Below are positions 23,392 through 36,229 of a stretch of 64,000 bases of DNA, in pieces. The stretch comes from Hevea brasiliensis (lineage: Eukaryota > Streptophyta > Magnoliopsida > Malpighiales > Euphorbiaceae): contig NC_079493.1 in the NCBI RefSeq assembly GCF_030052815.1, positions 119,685,132 to 119,749,131 of the forward strand. Direction: 5' to 3'. Below the pieces are notes generated by a model. That model saw only the letters and a list, made by a program, of their open reading frames with translations. It was not told the DNA's origin and ran no database searches. The stretch's first letter is position 1, and every line of letters starts with the position of its first letter. The position numbers were made by a program, and so were the translations under genes.

Positions 23392-26300
23392 GTACTTCCC
23401 TCTCCGTTTATGCTTTCTCTTTTTTTTTTTTTTTCCCTTTGAGCCCCATATCAGCGATTTCTTTGTTTCCATTTAAAATTGCATGGAATCCTGATTTTTT
23501 TCCCATTTTTTAGATCTCTTCAGTTTTTTTAATAGGAATTTCTATTAATTTTTTTCCAAGTTATGCTCCATTTTTAGGTCCATTCGATTTCCCTCCAAAT
23601 GTGATGCACTTTTGGGTTTTAGATGTTTATTTCTTAGTCGAACTGTAGATATTTTATTTTATATCCCTAGGGCTTATTTAGTTAAATTTTCTATTAATTT
23701 AGCCTAACATAGATTTTATAGATTTTCTTCTGATTAGCTACATTTTTTTTTTCGCTGCTTCACTTCTCTCTGCTTAGAAAATTATAGATTTCTTGGTTTT
23801 GGTTTTGGGGTTCATGTGTAGCTTTAATTAAAGTACTTGTTCCATGTCCTACGGGATGTTAATTCTATATGGAATTGAATGTTTATGAGAAAGACTGCTT
23901 CCTCAGATGTTTGTAAGCTCATAGTTTAGGTTTTGCGTACCTGCTCAGAAAATACAATTGAGTGCAGAATATTATGCTGCTTCTCTTCCTTATCTGGGAA
24001 GAACTGAAAAGTCTGGTTCACTAAAATGATGATTGTTCTGGATTGATTTTCCCCACTAAAATTTTTGCATTTGTTAACTTTATGCTATGTTTAACTTTCA
24101 GCCTGTGCAAAATCCTGGTAAGCTTATAGAGCAGGCAAAAACTATTTCAGATAATACTACATCTGTTCCAAACGCAAAAATGACCAGTGAAGTAGCGTTG
24201 GAGCACAAAAATGATGTTGTTGCTGAAAAAGCTGTGGAATTTCCCCGGGGACAAAGGCCTGGGTTAGGTCGTAAGCGTCCTCGATTTTCTTTGCTTCCTA
24301 ATATAAGGTAAAAGCTTATTCATCATAAATAGAAAGTAAAGTTAATGAACGTACTGATAACTGAAATATAAGTGAATTATGCTATTCTGTATTTGACAGT
24401 CAACCTACCGTGAATTTGGAGCCAACTTTGGACTTTGATAAACTGAAAGGTCCAGAGGAATTCTTCTTGGCTTACGAAAGGCTTGAAAGTGAGTTGCACT
24501 TATTGTTGTCTGCAACGATCCATGTGCCAACCAATTGTTTGTATCTGAAGTCTAGTTTATGCTGTTTTGTGATTGCTTTTAGATGCTAAAAAAGAAATAG
24601 CCAAGCAGACTGGCCATGTGTTTACAGATTCTGATCAGTACAATGTGTTCATGGTTCCACGGTCTCAACGACTGGGAATTCCGGGGTATGATTGTTATTG
24701 CCTATTTTTGTGTGTGTGTGTCTCTCTCTCTCTCTCTCTCTCTTGGTGTGTGTGTATTTATTGCATTTTTAGTTCGGCAAAACCCATCATCAAGCACTTG
24801 AACTTTTTGAGTTTTGTCTATTGGGCCCCTATTTTTCAATAGTATGCTATTAAGCTTGCGAACTTTCCAATCTAAGCATGCTGTCCATTACGCCATGAAT
24901 TTTTTTTATATATTTGGTTTCATGCCCGGTCGTTCAACTATAGAAGCGATCTTTCTCATTAGAAGTTTGATGGAGAAATATAGAGATGTGAAGAAAGATC
25001 TACACATGGTTTTTATTGATTTGGAGAAAGCCTATGATAGTGTTCCAAGAGAGGTCTTATGGAATGTGTTAGAACAAAAGAGGGTATCTATTAGGTACAT
25101 ACAAGTATTGAAAGATATGTATGAAGGAGCAACTACTATTGTGCGCACAGTGGGAGGGGACACAAGAGATTTTCCGATCTTAATTGGATTATACCAAGGA
25201 TCAGCCATAAGCCCTTACCTTTTTACATTAATTTTAGATGAACTGATGAAACATATACAAGAGAGTATTCCTTGGTGCATGATGTTTGCGGATGATATTG
25301 TTCTGATAGATGAGACACGAGAAGGAGTCAATAGAAAGCTAGAACTTTAGAGAAGTACTCTAGAGTCAAAGGGTTTTAAGTTAAGTAGAACGAAGACAGA
25401 ATACATGCATTGCAAGTTTAGTGAAGGCCAAACTGGTGATAGGGATGGAGTTAGTTTGAATGGAGTGATACTGCGCCAAAGTAATCACTTTAAATATCTA
25501 GGCTCAGTACTTCAAGTAGATGGGGGATGTGAGGAGGATGTTAGTCATAGTATTAAAGCCGGATGGTTGAAATGGAGACGTGCCACGGGAGTTTTATGTG
25601 ATCGTAAGATTCCCAATAAATTGAAAGGAAAATTTTACCGCATGACCATACGATAGGCTATGTTATATGGTAGTGAGTGTTGGGCACTGAAAGAGTCGTA
25701 TGTATCTAAGATAAGAGTTGCAGAGATGAGAATGTTAAGGTGGATGAGTGGCCATACTAGACTAGATAAAGTCCGTAATGAGAGTATTAGAGAAAAGATA
25801 GGAGTGGTGCCAATTGAAGATAAGTTGAGAGAAGGGAGATTGAGGTGGTTTGGTCATGTGAAGCGTAGACATATGGAGGCTCCAGTTAGACAAGTAGAGC
25901 ATATTAGGTTAGAGGATAGAAAGAAAAAAAGGGGTAGACCTAAATTGACTCGGAGGAGAGTAGTACAACATGACCTAGAAGCATTACACATTTCTGAGGA
26001 TTTAACCCAAAATCGTTCAGAGTGGAGAAAGCGAATCCATATAGCCGACCCCAAATTTTTGGGATAAAGGCTGAGTTGAGTTGAGTTGAGTTGTATATTT
26101 TTAAAACCACTGTTAATAAATTTCCCCTTTGTTTCATAAAAAAATTCCTGTTAGATTAACTCCTCACTTCTCATAAGTTGGAGAGTTTGTGGGCTCAATG
26201 ACAAAAAAAATTGAAAACTAGGTACTCAATAGACAAATATTGAGAAGTTAAATGGTTTGAAAATGGGTTTTCCTTTTAGTTTTTATCTTCTTAATATCAT

Positions 26301-29300
26301 ATCTTTCCACATCTCAGGAGATCTAGCATGGCAAAATACAAACATCTCTATCCAACCATGCTCTCCCAAGAAACCTCTGAGGAAGACATTCTGTCTAGTT
26401 GTGGTCCACAACAAGAACATGCATGTCCAAATGTTGCATCCCATCAAACAGAACCAGCAAATGCAGCATCACAACAACTGGAACCAACAAATGATGCATC
26501 ACAACAAACAGAATCAGCAAGTGTTGCATCAGAAGAAATGGAACTAGATGGTGAGTGAATACTGCTTCATGAACACTGTTATAAACCAATTCTCTCTCCC
26601 CCTCTCTCCCTTGAAGACCTGTCCTACTATTTGAAAATCTTGTATTTCATTTCCCTGATAAATGCCTGATAGCATATTAATTATTTCCATATAGATTCAG
26701 AAGTCGAGGCTGAGAACAGCGTTAATAAATTTCTGGATGAATTCCTTTTGCATCATTATGAAGAGTTAGAAGGGGATGGGGCAATCAATCTATTACAAGA
26801 CCGCTTGCAGATCAAACCTCTTCACATAGAAAAATTAAGCCTTCCTGAGCTGCCAGATATTCAAAGGATTAATTTCAAGGCATCTGGAGTAAACTTGCCA
26901 AAGCATAGGAATGTATTATCAGACATACACAACTTGTTGAATGGAGCAAAGAATATTACTCCAATGAAGCTGCAGAATGCAGAAAGTTCTGTTCCTAGTT
27001 TTGGTTCACCTACTCCACCAAAAAATCCACTGGCTTCGTTATCATTATTGAGGAAAGTTATATTTCAGCCAAATCTATCAAGCGATCCATTTTCAACTGT
27101 TGATATTGGCCAACCATCAGCAAGAAATGCTTCTCCTGTTGAAGACATTAATAAAGATTCTGATCCAATTGATGTGGAAAAGACTTTGTGCATTTCTTTT
27201 GAGTTGAACTCTCTAACAACTGAAGAAGATGATGGCACAATTGTTGATAGGAGTTCAACTATGGCAGTTGGAGATTTCACTTGTTCATTTGAGAAATGTT
27301 TGAATGAACGTTCTCTTAGACTTGCGTCTGGCAATGGGGTTGGCCTTAGGGAATCTGGTTTAGAGTTGGAGGATAATAATGTCTGTATGGATTATGATGT
27401 CATAAATGAGAATTTAAGTCAAGCTGATGCTGTTGTAAATCGTCAAGCAAATGGACCCGATGAACTAGAGGACATCGTGAGTTTTCTTTTATATTTGCAT
27501 CATTTTTGAAGTTTTTATCTTGAATGTTATCCTGTGAGGTTCTGCAACAATATAGGTGGAAGATGTGATGCGGGAAGCTGTGGCTTCTGTGCCTTCTGAT
27601 CAAAAAACAGATGACTGTCCTGTGGAAATGTCAAACAGCATTCAGAATAAGCATGGTATAGTAATTTCTCTGTGGTTACTGGATGAGATGTACTGGTTAG
27701 ATACAATTTACAAAAAGTTAAATGACTGAGCTATTCAGTAACAAGGTTGCTCAGCTCTCAATTGATGTTCTCTATCTCTCTCTTTCCTCTAGCCTATACC
27801 ACATGAAAATCTTATGTTTCTTTCTCTTGATAAATGTGTGATAACAAAAGCATTATTTTCAAGTTGGTTCATAGTCAAATCTGAGAATAGGATAATAAAC
27901 TTTTAATTTCTCAAGATTTTGAAGAACTGGATGGGTAGCAATTGCTTCATTACATGACAAGTTGTAGTTCTAAACCTTTTACATAGACAAGAAGTTTGTG
28001 TTTGTAAAATGAACCACGTTGACCTGCTTTAGTTCTCAGTGGACTAAAAACTATTTCTGTAAAATGACATTTTTGGAATTTGAAGATTTTATGTTTATAC
28101 TTTATAGTGATGCATTAACAAGCTTCCACCACAAATTTGCAAGGCAGTAATGGATTAAGATGTATTGGCACTGGATACTTTGCTTCTGCAGTGGGACTTT
28201 GATTGTTCTAAACTTTTTCTGTTACATGATGTTTGTCATTTCAACTTATGGTTTCATGCTTTATTTTTTTCTGGTAGGCCAATCAAATCTTGCTGTGGGC
28301 AAAAAACGTGCATTAGATGGATGTGCTGACATTCAAGATGGTGCTCCAGAACAAATCCAAGAGACTATTTCAGAACAGCAAAATGAGGTTTATATTTCTT
28401 CTTGTTCATTCTTTCATTCAATTTGACATTTGGTGTCTATGCACTTAAAACTTCAGTTGTACATTTGTTCATGACATTCATCAAAGCTCAGAATCATGTG
28501 TTTCTTTCAGTAGGAGGAGTTCTTTAATTAATTATTTATTTTTGATATTATTATTTTCTCTTATAAGAATTTTTGTGTCCTTCAGTCTTTTTGTTAAACA
28601 TCTGTACTGCCTATTTTATATAGATAACTTGCATTACACCTCACTCAAGTTAAAAGATATGAAAAGAAATGCAAAATATTAAATAATTCTAACTAATGCA
28701 AAACTTTCCAGCTTGAACTTCTCCATTTTCAACTTCTCTGACAACTGCCGTTAGCCTACTTTTACTGCAAGTCTAGGTCAACTGAAGTAAATGAGGAGTT
28801 CCACACTGAGTGTGCTTCATCTAGTCTGTAGTAGCAGTTATTTAAAACATGCTGTTGTCATTAGCTTGTGATGAAGTTGGCACTTGGCACATATTGTTGA
28901 TAAATGGTTGAAGTTGTCTCTATTTGCTATATTAGCTGAGTCCATTGTTTGAACTGATGGAAGTTTTGATATCTAACTGATTCTTAATTTCTTATATTTG
29001 TATTGGTTGTTTTAATCCTGTCTGGCTATCTACAAAAACGGAATCAAAGCAATCCAAATGTCATGAAATAACCTAAAAGGGCAATTCTGATCTTGAATTG
29101 CATGTGACTAAAAGACCACATATATTGTTGTATCACTCACACTCAATGAAAGGTCTTTGCCAACTTGAATTGAGGAGGTTTCCTTATAATTTCTTTTTAT
29201 GGCCATAAACATGTCTGCTAGTCAGAGTGTAATGCATGTAAATATGGCATCAATTGTCATCTGATGCAAGATTATGTCATTTATAGTCCAGTAACTCCAG

Positions 29301-29668
29301 AAGCATGAGAACTATTTAAACGATCAAAAGTAGAATAAATTATTTGTTGTTTACTAACAATTGTTAAATTTCTGCTAGTTTAATTAATTATAGATACGGC
29401 ATTGTTTGTAAATTATACACGCGTTGTCAACAAGATAAAAAAAGAGGTGGTCACAGAGCAAAATAAAAACTGAATTAGTGTGCTACATGCTAGAGAAGTT
29501 ATTATCTGTTTTTGTCAATGCAGAAATTTCAAGAACCTTCTGCAGTATCAATACAGAAGCAAAGAAAAACAAAAGTACATCCACACAAAGGACGATATAA
29601 TACAGCACAGTCCAGAAGGCAAGGTCTTGCAGGTGCTTACTGTTGCATTAAGTCTTTCATCCTGTAGT

Positions 29669-29728
<60 letters not shown>

Positions 29729-31957
29729 CCCTAGTTATTGTGCTGGAATATTTTGATGTGTTGCTTTCATGTGTTGCCTTACAATTAAGAACCTATGATG
29801 AAAAGTATACTTCTTCACTTATATGGAAAGAGAATACGTCTGCAAAACAAATCATACTGACCTGGCTTGGTTATCAACAGATTGTGAACTATAATTTGTA
29901 AAGTGACATTATGGAATTTGAAATTGTAAGCATTTAAGATTTGTCAACCATAAGTTTTTAATGTTATCACCTAACTATTGTTTGTCATGTGTTGCAGCAG
30001 AATACCTTCTGCCCTGGGAATTTAGTTATTGTCAATTTGTCATTGACGTGATTTTGTGCCATATTTCATTTCTTTTTCTGCAATGATTGAAGACCAAGCA
30101 ATGGATGGGTGCGATAAATGCCAGGACAGCACTTCAGATCAAATCCATGACACTACTCAAGAACAAACCCAAGCCACTTCTCCAGAACGCCACAATGAGG
30201 TCCATATTTATTCTCAGTCATTCTATTTGTTTGGTGCTCAGGTCTGTCTTTTTAAGAGTTTTGGTTACATTTTGAGTTGCTGAAATGTGCTGAACTTAGG
30301 AATCATGAATTCATACTTGCAGGATGAGGTCTTTAATTATTCAACTATATTTTTACCCTGTCAAGTAAATAGTGTTCCTTTTGTTCTTTTGTTAAACATT
30401 GGACCTTCTATTTTAATTAGATTTCTCATTTTAATGGGATGTCTTGACAAAAAATCCAAAGCACGCCTTTCAAATGAAAAGTTAAGTGGTAACTAGAGAT
30501 AATAATCTATTAGGTTGAACTTACTCATTGAGTAATTTTCCCTGTGTAACCTGTGCTGTTAGCTATTGGCAAGCATTTATAGTCAGTGGTTGAAGTCTTT
30601 ACTATATGATCCGCTAGCTGAAGACATGATCTGAACTGAGTGCAGCTTAATGTTTAGATAAGTTTTGAATGTCTTGGTCAATCTTATTCTGTCTGGCTTT
30701 CCAGATAACTGGAATGAAATCATTGCAGAGGTTTGAAACCCGTGCTGTGACTATAATAGATGTATGACATCTGTTGTCAACTGATTGAGATGTTTTCTTT
30801 TATATTCAAGCAACTCTAAAGCATGTAAACAAAAAATAATTATGATCAGTACAAGAAACTTAGGCTTAGGAATTGTGAACTGTTATTGTAAGCTTCTATA
30901 ATTCTATTTCATTTGGTGGTATTTGGTTCTGTGTAAAATTTGTTGCTATTCTTGGGCAACAGCAGATTCAGGAATCCTCTGTGATATCAATGAATGAGAG
31001 AATCAAAGCAAAACCAAATCCAAGAAAAGAACGCAAGAGTAAAGTTCTCTCTGGGAGGCAAAGCCTTGCAGGTTCTTACCATAGCATTAACTTTACATCA
31101 TTTACTGTGTTCCTGCTACCACTGCTGCATGCCATCTGTGTGTTTTGTGTTTCAAAGCTATTGAGCTAAGACTTTATTCTTGCTAAGACTTTATTCTTGC
31201 TTTTATAGGTTGTGGTATGTCATGGGAAACTGGGGTAAGACGAAGCACCAGGATCAGGTCAAGACCTTTGGAGTATTGGAAAGGCGAAAGATTTTTATAT
31301 GGGCGCATTCATCAGAGTGAGTACTTTCTTCTTCAGATTTGTTAGCACAAGTAATTTTGTTGTTTATGACAATGTGTGATATTAGTTTGACTGCGGCAAG
31401 ATCTTTCTACTCCAGTTGTTTAAAAATTGGTGTTCTGTGATGTCCAAATGGATCAGTGATGGAATGCCTTCTGTTTCTATTACTCACCCATAACATGTAC
31501 CATGCTGTTATTAATTTTGTTTTTTCAGATTAAACCTTTTTATCAAAACCAGTAATATGATAAAATATTTTTAACAATTTATTTTTAAATGTGTCACAAA
31601 ATTTGCAAGGTGAAGAAGCTTGACTTATTTGTTCAAAAGATAGTCACTCATAACCATAAACTTGTAGTTATCTTTTGAGACTTCAAAATATGAATGCCCC
31701 AAAAACTCTATAGATTTCATTCATGAATTCTTTTGTAAATAAAAAAAATAACAGACTGGATACTCCCCATATGTGATTAGGTTTCCCAAATATTTGAAAG
31801 TTTAAAATTGAATTATGTCTTTGTTGCAGGTTTGGCAACTATAATTGGGATAAAATACGAGTCTCCACAAAAAGATAAAGAAAAACCCACCATGAAGGTG
31901 AAATCTTTTGTCTCTGATGAATACAAAGATCTGGTTGAACAAGCTGCTCTGTATTGA
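23253..31957 (+). CDS. CENPC: Centromere protein C, 13 exons; presumptive exon 1 is disrupted
   Basis: CENP-C binds CENH3 nucleosomes and recruits the inner kinetochore. Seen exons: (1) 23253-23391, (2) 24102-24307, (3) 24400-24488, (4) 24583-24685, (5) 26318-26550, (6) 26695-27476, (7) 27556-27655, (8) 28278-28387, (9) 29524-29632, (10) 30093-30199, (11) 30963-31071, (12) 31209-31316, (13) 31830-31957. All introns are GT-AG. Exons 2-13 sum to 2184 bases and join in phase to 727 codons and TGA 31955-31957. Family marks: [16 protein letters not shown] (exon 2), [18 protein letters not shown] (exon 3), the CENPC motif [17 protein letters not shown] (exon 12), and a cupin-like C-terminus with [15 protein letters not shown] (exon 13). 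Exon 1 shows GLSLFPRT and, in another frame, [12 protein letters not shown], as expected for the plant N-terminus, but TAA 23283-23285 and a one-base offset near 23335 break it. The next in-frame ATG is 24180 (701 codons). Either this copy lost its N-terminus, or the exon 1 bases are wrong. Confidence 0.93.
24916..26093 (+). mobile_element. 5'-truncated RTE-like LINE in CENP-C intron 4
   Basis: Non-LTR retrotransposon fragment in the sense orientation. The frame starts [14 protein letters not shown], continues through reverse-transcriptase motif A ([14 protein letters not shown]) and motif C (FADDIVLID, about 25285-25311), and ends with a GSECWALK segment and an [11 protein letters not shown] segment typical of plant RTE elements. 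TAG at 25348-25350 and TAG at 25654-25656 interrupt it. The 3' end is a (TTGAG)n tail at 26071-26093. TATATTT occurs at 24909-24915 and 26094-26100 as a probable target duplication. The endonuclease domain and the start of RT are missing. Intron 4 keeps its splice sites, so it should be removed with the intron. Confidence 0.9.
27780..28000 (+). repeat. Decayed copy of intron 5 plus the start of exon 6, inside CENP-C intron 7
   Basis: 27775-27990 can be aligned by eye to 26590-26835. Shared blocks in order are CT-rich sequence, TTTGAAAATCTT-like, TGATAAATG, TCTGAGAA, TAATAAA, then TGAAGA, GCAAT, TCATTACA/TATTACAAGA and CTTTTACATAGA-like. The second half corresponds to exon 6 codons around [17 protein letters not shown]. 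It has no usable acceptor and contains stops, so it is a fossil. Confidence 0.65.
27970..29760 (+). repeat. CENP-C duplicated segment, copy 1 (exons 8 and 9 with introns)
   Basis: Matches about 29820-31140. Exon 8 (110 bases) encodes [12 protein letters not shown]...SEQQNE and exon 9 (109 bases) encodes [10 protein letters not shown]...RRQGLA. Intron similarity supports a genomic duplication: TTTTTGTTAAACATCTGTAC (28587-28606) against TTTTGTTAAACATTGGAC (30387-30404), and GTCTGGCT in both introns. Confidence 0.85.
29671..29725. repeat. (TC)n microsatellite in CENP-C intron 9
   Basis: About 27 uninterrupted TC units starting 39 bases after the exon 9 donor. Likely polymorphic in length. Confidence 0.95.
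29820..31140 (+). repeat. CENP-C duplicated segment, copy 2 (exons 10 and 11 with introns)
   Basis: Exon 10 (107 bases) encodes [12 protein letters not shown]...PERHNE and exon 11 (109 bases) encodes [10 protein letters not shown]...GRQSLA, parallel to exons 8 and 9 with the same intron phases (1, 0, 1). The exon 11 acceptor is CAGCAG (30960-30965), so splicing may include or skip one Gln codon. Confidence 0.85.
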
Positions 31958-34900
31958 GATGATTATGATTATGTTTATGGACTGAGTGGACAACGTGGAT
32001 GTGCAACAACCTAGTGTCCTATCCATGAACTCATAGTTACATTTCCTAGCAGTAATTTGCATGCTCAGCTGTCTGAATCTGTTTCAACTCCCTTACTTGT
32101 ATGGATGTTCATGATGTGGCTGTTTGAAGAATGTCTCTTTCATACACGTCGTGTAGTTGGTGCACTAACAAAATGTTTCTTTTCATAGACCATCCTAAAG
32201 CAGCAAAGCTGAACAACATTTGTGAGACAAATCTGATCATATGTAAAGTTTTTTTTTTTAATCGGAGATAAATATGCAAGCATAGGCTTAAGGAAGAGAC
32301 ATGCTCCTTAGTAAAATCATGGCATTTTTACAAAAGTGTGCCAACCTTGCAAGTACACGCCCGCACTTATCCAAAAACCGATGTAGGATCCTGAACCTCG
32401 AAGGACCAGCCCACAAAGTTGGGGCTCTGTTCAGGTGTTTTTCGACTTTTGCAATGATTGTTGAGTTATTTAGTATAATAGCCATTGTTAATTTGATCAT
32501 TATTGATGTTTTCAATGCTAGTCTTAAACCACTGCATCCTTCCGAACATGGGCTAAAAACTAGTCCTCTATTATTTTCTCTGGCAAAATGCCTGGATAAG
32601 CTGGTATTTGCTTCATTGACAGATGTGATTTTAACATGCGAATAAACTGTGGGAAAATTTACATTCTATTTCATTTATCTCAGAAATTGGACTATAACTT
32701 TGCATTAGTGATGGGTTGACCTTGAATATTTATAAATTTCTATAACAGGTTGTCGTTTGTCCCACTTAACTTACCTCTAGATTACTACAAATCTCCCCAA
32801 CTCACTTCCACATTTGCGCTTTATCAGAGGAGGAATCACTTGTGGGTAAAGAAAAGAAGCCAATTGCTTGGCCATGGCTTTCAAATTAGAAAGTTCTTAG
32901 TTTCTTGCCCTTTGAAATTATTCAGTGCACTGGTTTTCGAAGTATACAAGTTTCTCTAACAATTATACAAGGTTCCCAAATTATTTTTATTGATGTAGTT
33001 CAAGAATTTATAAAAGGAAATACGTACACTATTTTATAGTGTACTCAATTCATTGAATCATTCATCTGAAAAAGATTAAGAATAGTTTGTCCTTGCCCTG
33101 AGAAAAAATAATAGGAATAAAGTGACGACTCAAAAGGAAAAAAAACTTCTGATTGCACCTGCCAAGTTAGAAGAATAATATTAGGTTTATGCACTTCATC
33201 AGTTTAGTTTTAATTAAATCAAATCAAATTAATTAAAAAAATAGCCAAGAAATGAAAATCGAATCAAATCAAATGTCAAGTCTATTTATTGGGACAAAAA
33301 TTCAAGGCTAGAATTTCGGCATTGTAAATTTTCCATGATCGGCGGCTTCTTTTCTTTTTCTTTCATATATATATATTTTTTTAACAATGGTGGCTTTCCT
33401 TTGCTGTCCGTATCTGGTCGTCTGTGGTGTCCCATTCAGACCCACTGCACTTCCAGGATTTCATACATCATTTGAAGTTGTGCCAATAGAGTAAACCCAA
33501 AATAAATGTATTAAACACTAAAAGTGCAATAATTCAGAAAAAAAATTTTTTTTTTGGGGCATTGTACCGTATTATAAGTCTTGCCGTTTGCAGGGTATTT
33601 TTTTTAACATAAGCATTTGTATTTTATGCTGATAAGTTTTTTTTTTTTTTTTAAGGAAAGGAAAGGGATTTTATCTTCGACGTTCTCAATTCAGGATTAA
33701 TTGAAAAGTCTTACAGTTGACAATTCAATATAATTATATAAAAAAATTATTAAAAAGGAATGATATAATGACAAATGTGTGTACAAGTTATATATGGTAA
33801 GTCATCAGTCCAAAGCATTAAGATATTTTCATACTAGGTAGGAAAATTCTTATTTAAGTTTGATTTATAATGAATTAAATATATAAATATATATGATTTA
33901 TATATTTAAAAAATAAATTTTATAATATATCTTATATCTTAAATCTATAATAAATTAAATTTAGGTAAGAAAAATTTTCTATAATATATCAACTTAGTAA
34001 TATTGAAGTCGTTTTTAGAGCTATGAGATTTTGAGTTTCAATTTTAGTATCCTATACACTAAAAAAAATATTTTCATATTATACACTTGTGTATTAAAAA
34101 AAATAACAATTTTCGTTTTAGAAATTATTCTGAAAATTTAGGTAATTAATTAATTGGCTTATAGAAGTTTCTTGTATTAATATTACCATGCACACCTCAT
34201 CAATAATGTCATGTTAAATTTTTTAAGGTTTTTATTTTTCCTTATATTTTATTACTAATCTTCAAACCTCCTTCAATAGAAAATCTTCTAATATTCGTGT
34301 CTTTTACTTCTGTTAATAAATTAACGTCCTCTTCAAGTCCTAATTTTTTTTTATAATATGAGCTCAAAATTTTTCTAAATATATGTAATTAGTAAGTGGG
34401 TTTGATTAAAATTTAATTAATAGATTATATGGAAAATGGGCAATTGTTAAGTTAAAGGGGCAAAAGAATATTGGAATGAAACCTTGATGGGATTGAAAGC
34501 TTCCACTTGAAAATTCAAAGTAGCACTATTAATTTCAAGTCTTGATTTAGGAATTTTAAAAAATTCTTATTGTTGGAAATTATTTCTCTACTAGCTTTTT
34601 GATGTGTTATTTTATGGGCAGAAGCTATCTTTTGTCAAAAGCATATGAATTTATTAGATTAGGCTAAAATATGAAAAGAGATGTTGACCTCAATTGTGAA
34701 CTTATAAAAATAGGAGAGATGGACTTTTGTAGCACAAATTTAAGGCTTTGTTCAATTTAAATGGTTTGCTTCTTTGAAATGAACTACTTATCAGGAAGAA
34801 ATAAATAAATAAATAGCTTATGTAAAATTTCCTAGAAATTAAAGAAATTGGGAGACTTGTGAAAATTTGAGATAATTTTCTAAAAACATGTGCTAGCAGT

Positions 34901-35659
34901 TTTCCAGTTTTTTAAAATTTAACTAAGATTTGAAAAACATCTTCAAATTGTTTTCATTTTTTCTTTTATAATTTGTTTTTTTTTAATAATTTTTGAAATA
35001 GAAAATAATAACTTTTTTTGTAAACAAAATCAAACTATAACCATTTATATTTAAAATTGAATAATTATTTAGAAAAATATTTATTTACAATGATAAAAAA
35101 ATTAATTATATTAGTACAAAGTAAATGGAATATAAAATTAAATTAAAAATTTAAATATATATTACAATAATTCATTTTTTTAATTATGAAAAATAATAAT
35201 AACTTTTTATTTTTTAATTAGAAAATTATTTTCAAATATTTTAGATGAACCCATTTTTCATATTTTTCTTTATTTTCTGTAAAAAATAAAAACCATAATT
35301 TAAAAAAAATAAAAAATAAAAAAATATTTTCCACAAATAAACAAACTCTTAACTTCTCAAAAAAACAAGAATTTTAGTCAACCAAATAAGACTTTTTAAA
35401 AACTTAAAGTTACTAAATTAAATTACCTTCAACTAAACAAGATCTAAATGGCTTATGCTAAAACTTATACTCTCCTGCTTATAAGTCACTTCACATGGTA
35501 GGCCAAATAGATATCCAAGACAAATTTAATTTTACTATGTTAAATTTATTAGAGGGTAAGACTGAATATAGAAAGAGGTGTTGAACTCAATAATAGAGTA
35601 ATAAAAATAGAAGAGATAGAGCTTATAGAACAAAATTGTTTTTGTGTAATCCATGTGGG

Positions 35660-35701
<42 letters not shown>

Positions 35702-35702
35702 T
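35660..35702. repeat. (TTA)n microsatellite
   Basis: About 14 TTA units without interruption. Confidence 0.95.
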
Positions 35703-35804
35703 TTGAGTTAATGCATTAAATCATGATGATGTAATACTTTATATTAAATTATAATTATGTAGAAAAAACCACACCACTAAAATTATTTCTAATTTAAAGA
35801 TGAA

Positions 35805-35808
<4 letters not shown>

Positions 35809-35838
<30 letters not shown>
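35809..35838. repeat. (AT)n microsatellite
   Basis: Fifteen AT units. Confidence 0.95.
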
Positions 35839-35840
<2 letters not shown>

Positions 35841-36229
35841 TTATTGGTTAAAATCACATTAGATCATGATGCGTCTTCTGCCATATTTACATTAAAGAAA
35901 AAAAAATTCAGCCACCTTAGTTGGCAAATGGCACTCCCTTCCACTATTCCGCATCAAATCTAGAACATTAAACAAATATAGAGAGCTTCACCCTCTACAA
36001 CTGAAGAGAGACTTTCTCTCTCTACATCTGAAGGCTGTGGGCAGTCATTAAACATATTTAGGGGTATTTAGTTTATCTTCTAGATATAATTGATAATTGA
36101 TAAATATTTTAAAAAATAAATTAATGTGTTTGATAATTTTAAAAAAATTGAGCCGATAACTGATAGGCAATTAATATGATATTCGTAAGCTGTAATTTAT
36201 ATCAGTTCTATTATTAGAGCTATTTTTTA

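Larger units (their letters stand above)
31958..36229. other. CENP-C 3' UTR and gene-free spacer
   Basis: The first 200-300 bases should be 3' UTR; I could not pick one poly(A) site. The rest is AT-rich with no recognisable protein, RNA or terminal repeat. The frame at 32301-32645 has no domain I know. Long poly-A/T tracts occur at 33540-33660 and 34970-35340. Confidence 0.5.

Noticed and set aside
26257..26547. A 96-codon frame overlapping CENP-C exon 5.
   Set aside because: It is a different frame from the exon, which joins in phase to exons 4 and 6 with proper splice sites.
2869..32000. Idea that the window is centromeric because a CRM-like element and CENP-C occur together.
   Set aside because: CENP-C is a gene, not a centromere marker on DNA, and no satellite arrays are present.
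32301..32645. A 114-codon plus-strand frame downstream of CENP-C.
   Set aside because: No recognisable domain, no codon or splice support, and an equally long frame opposite.
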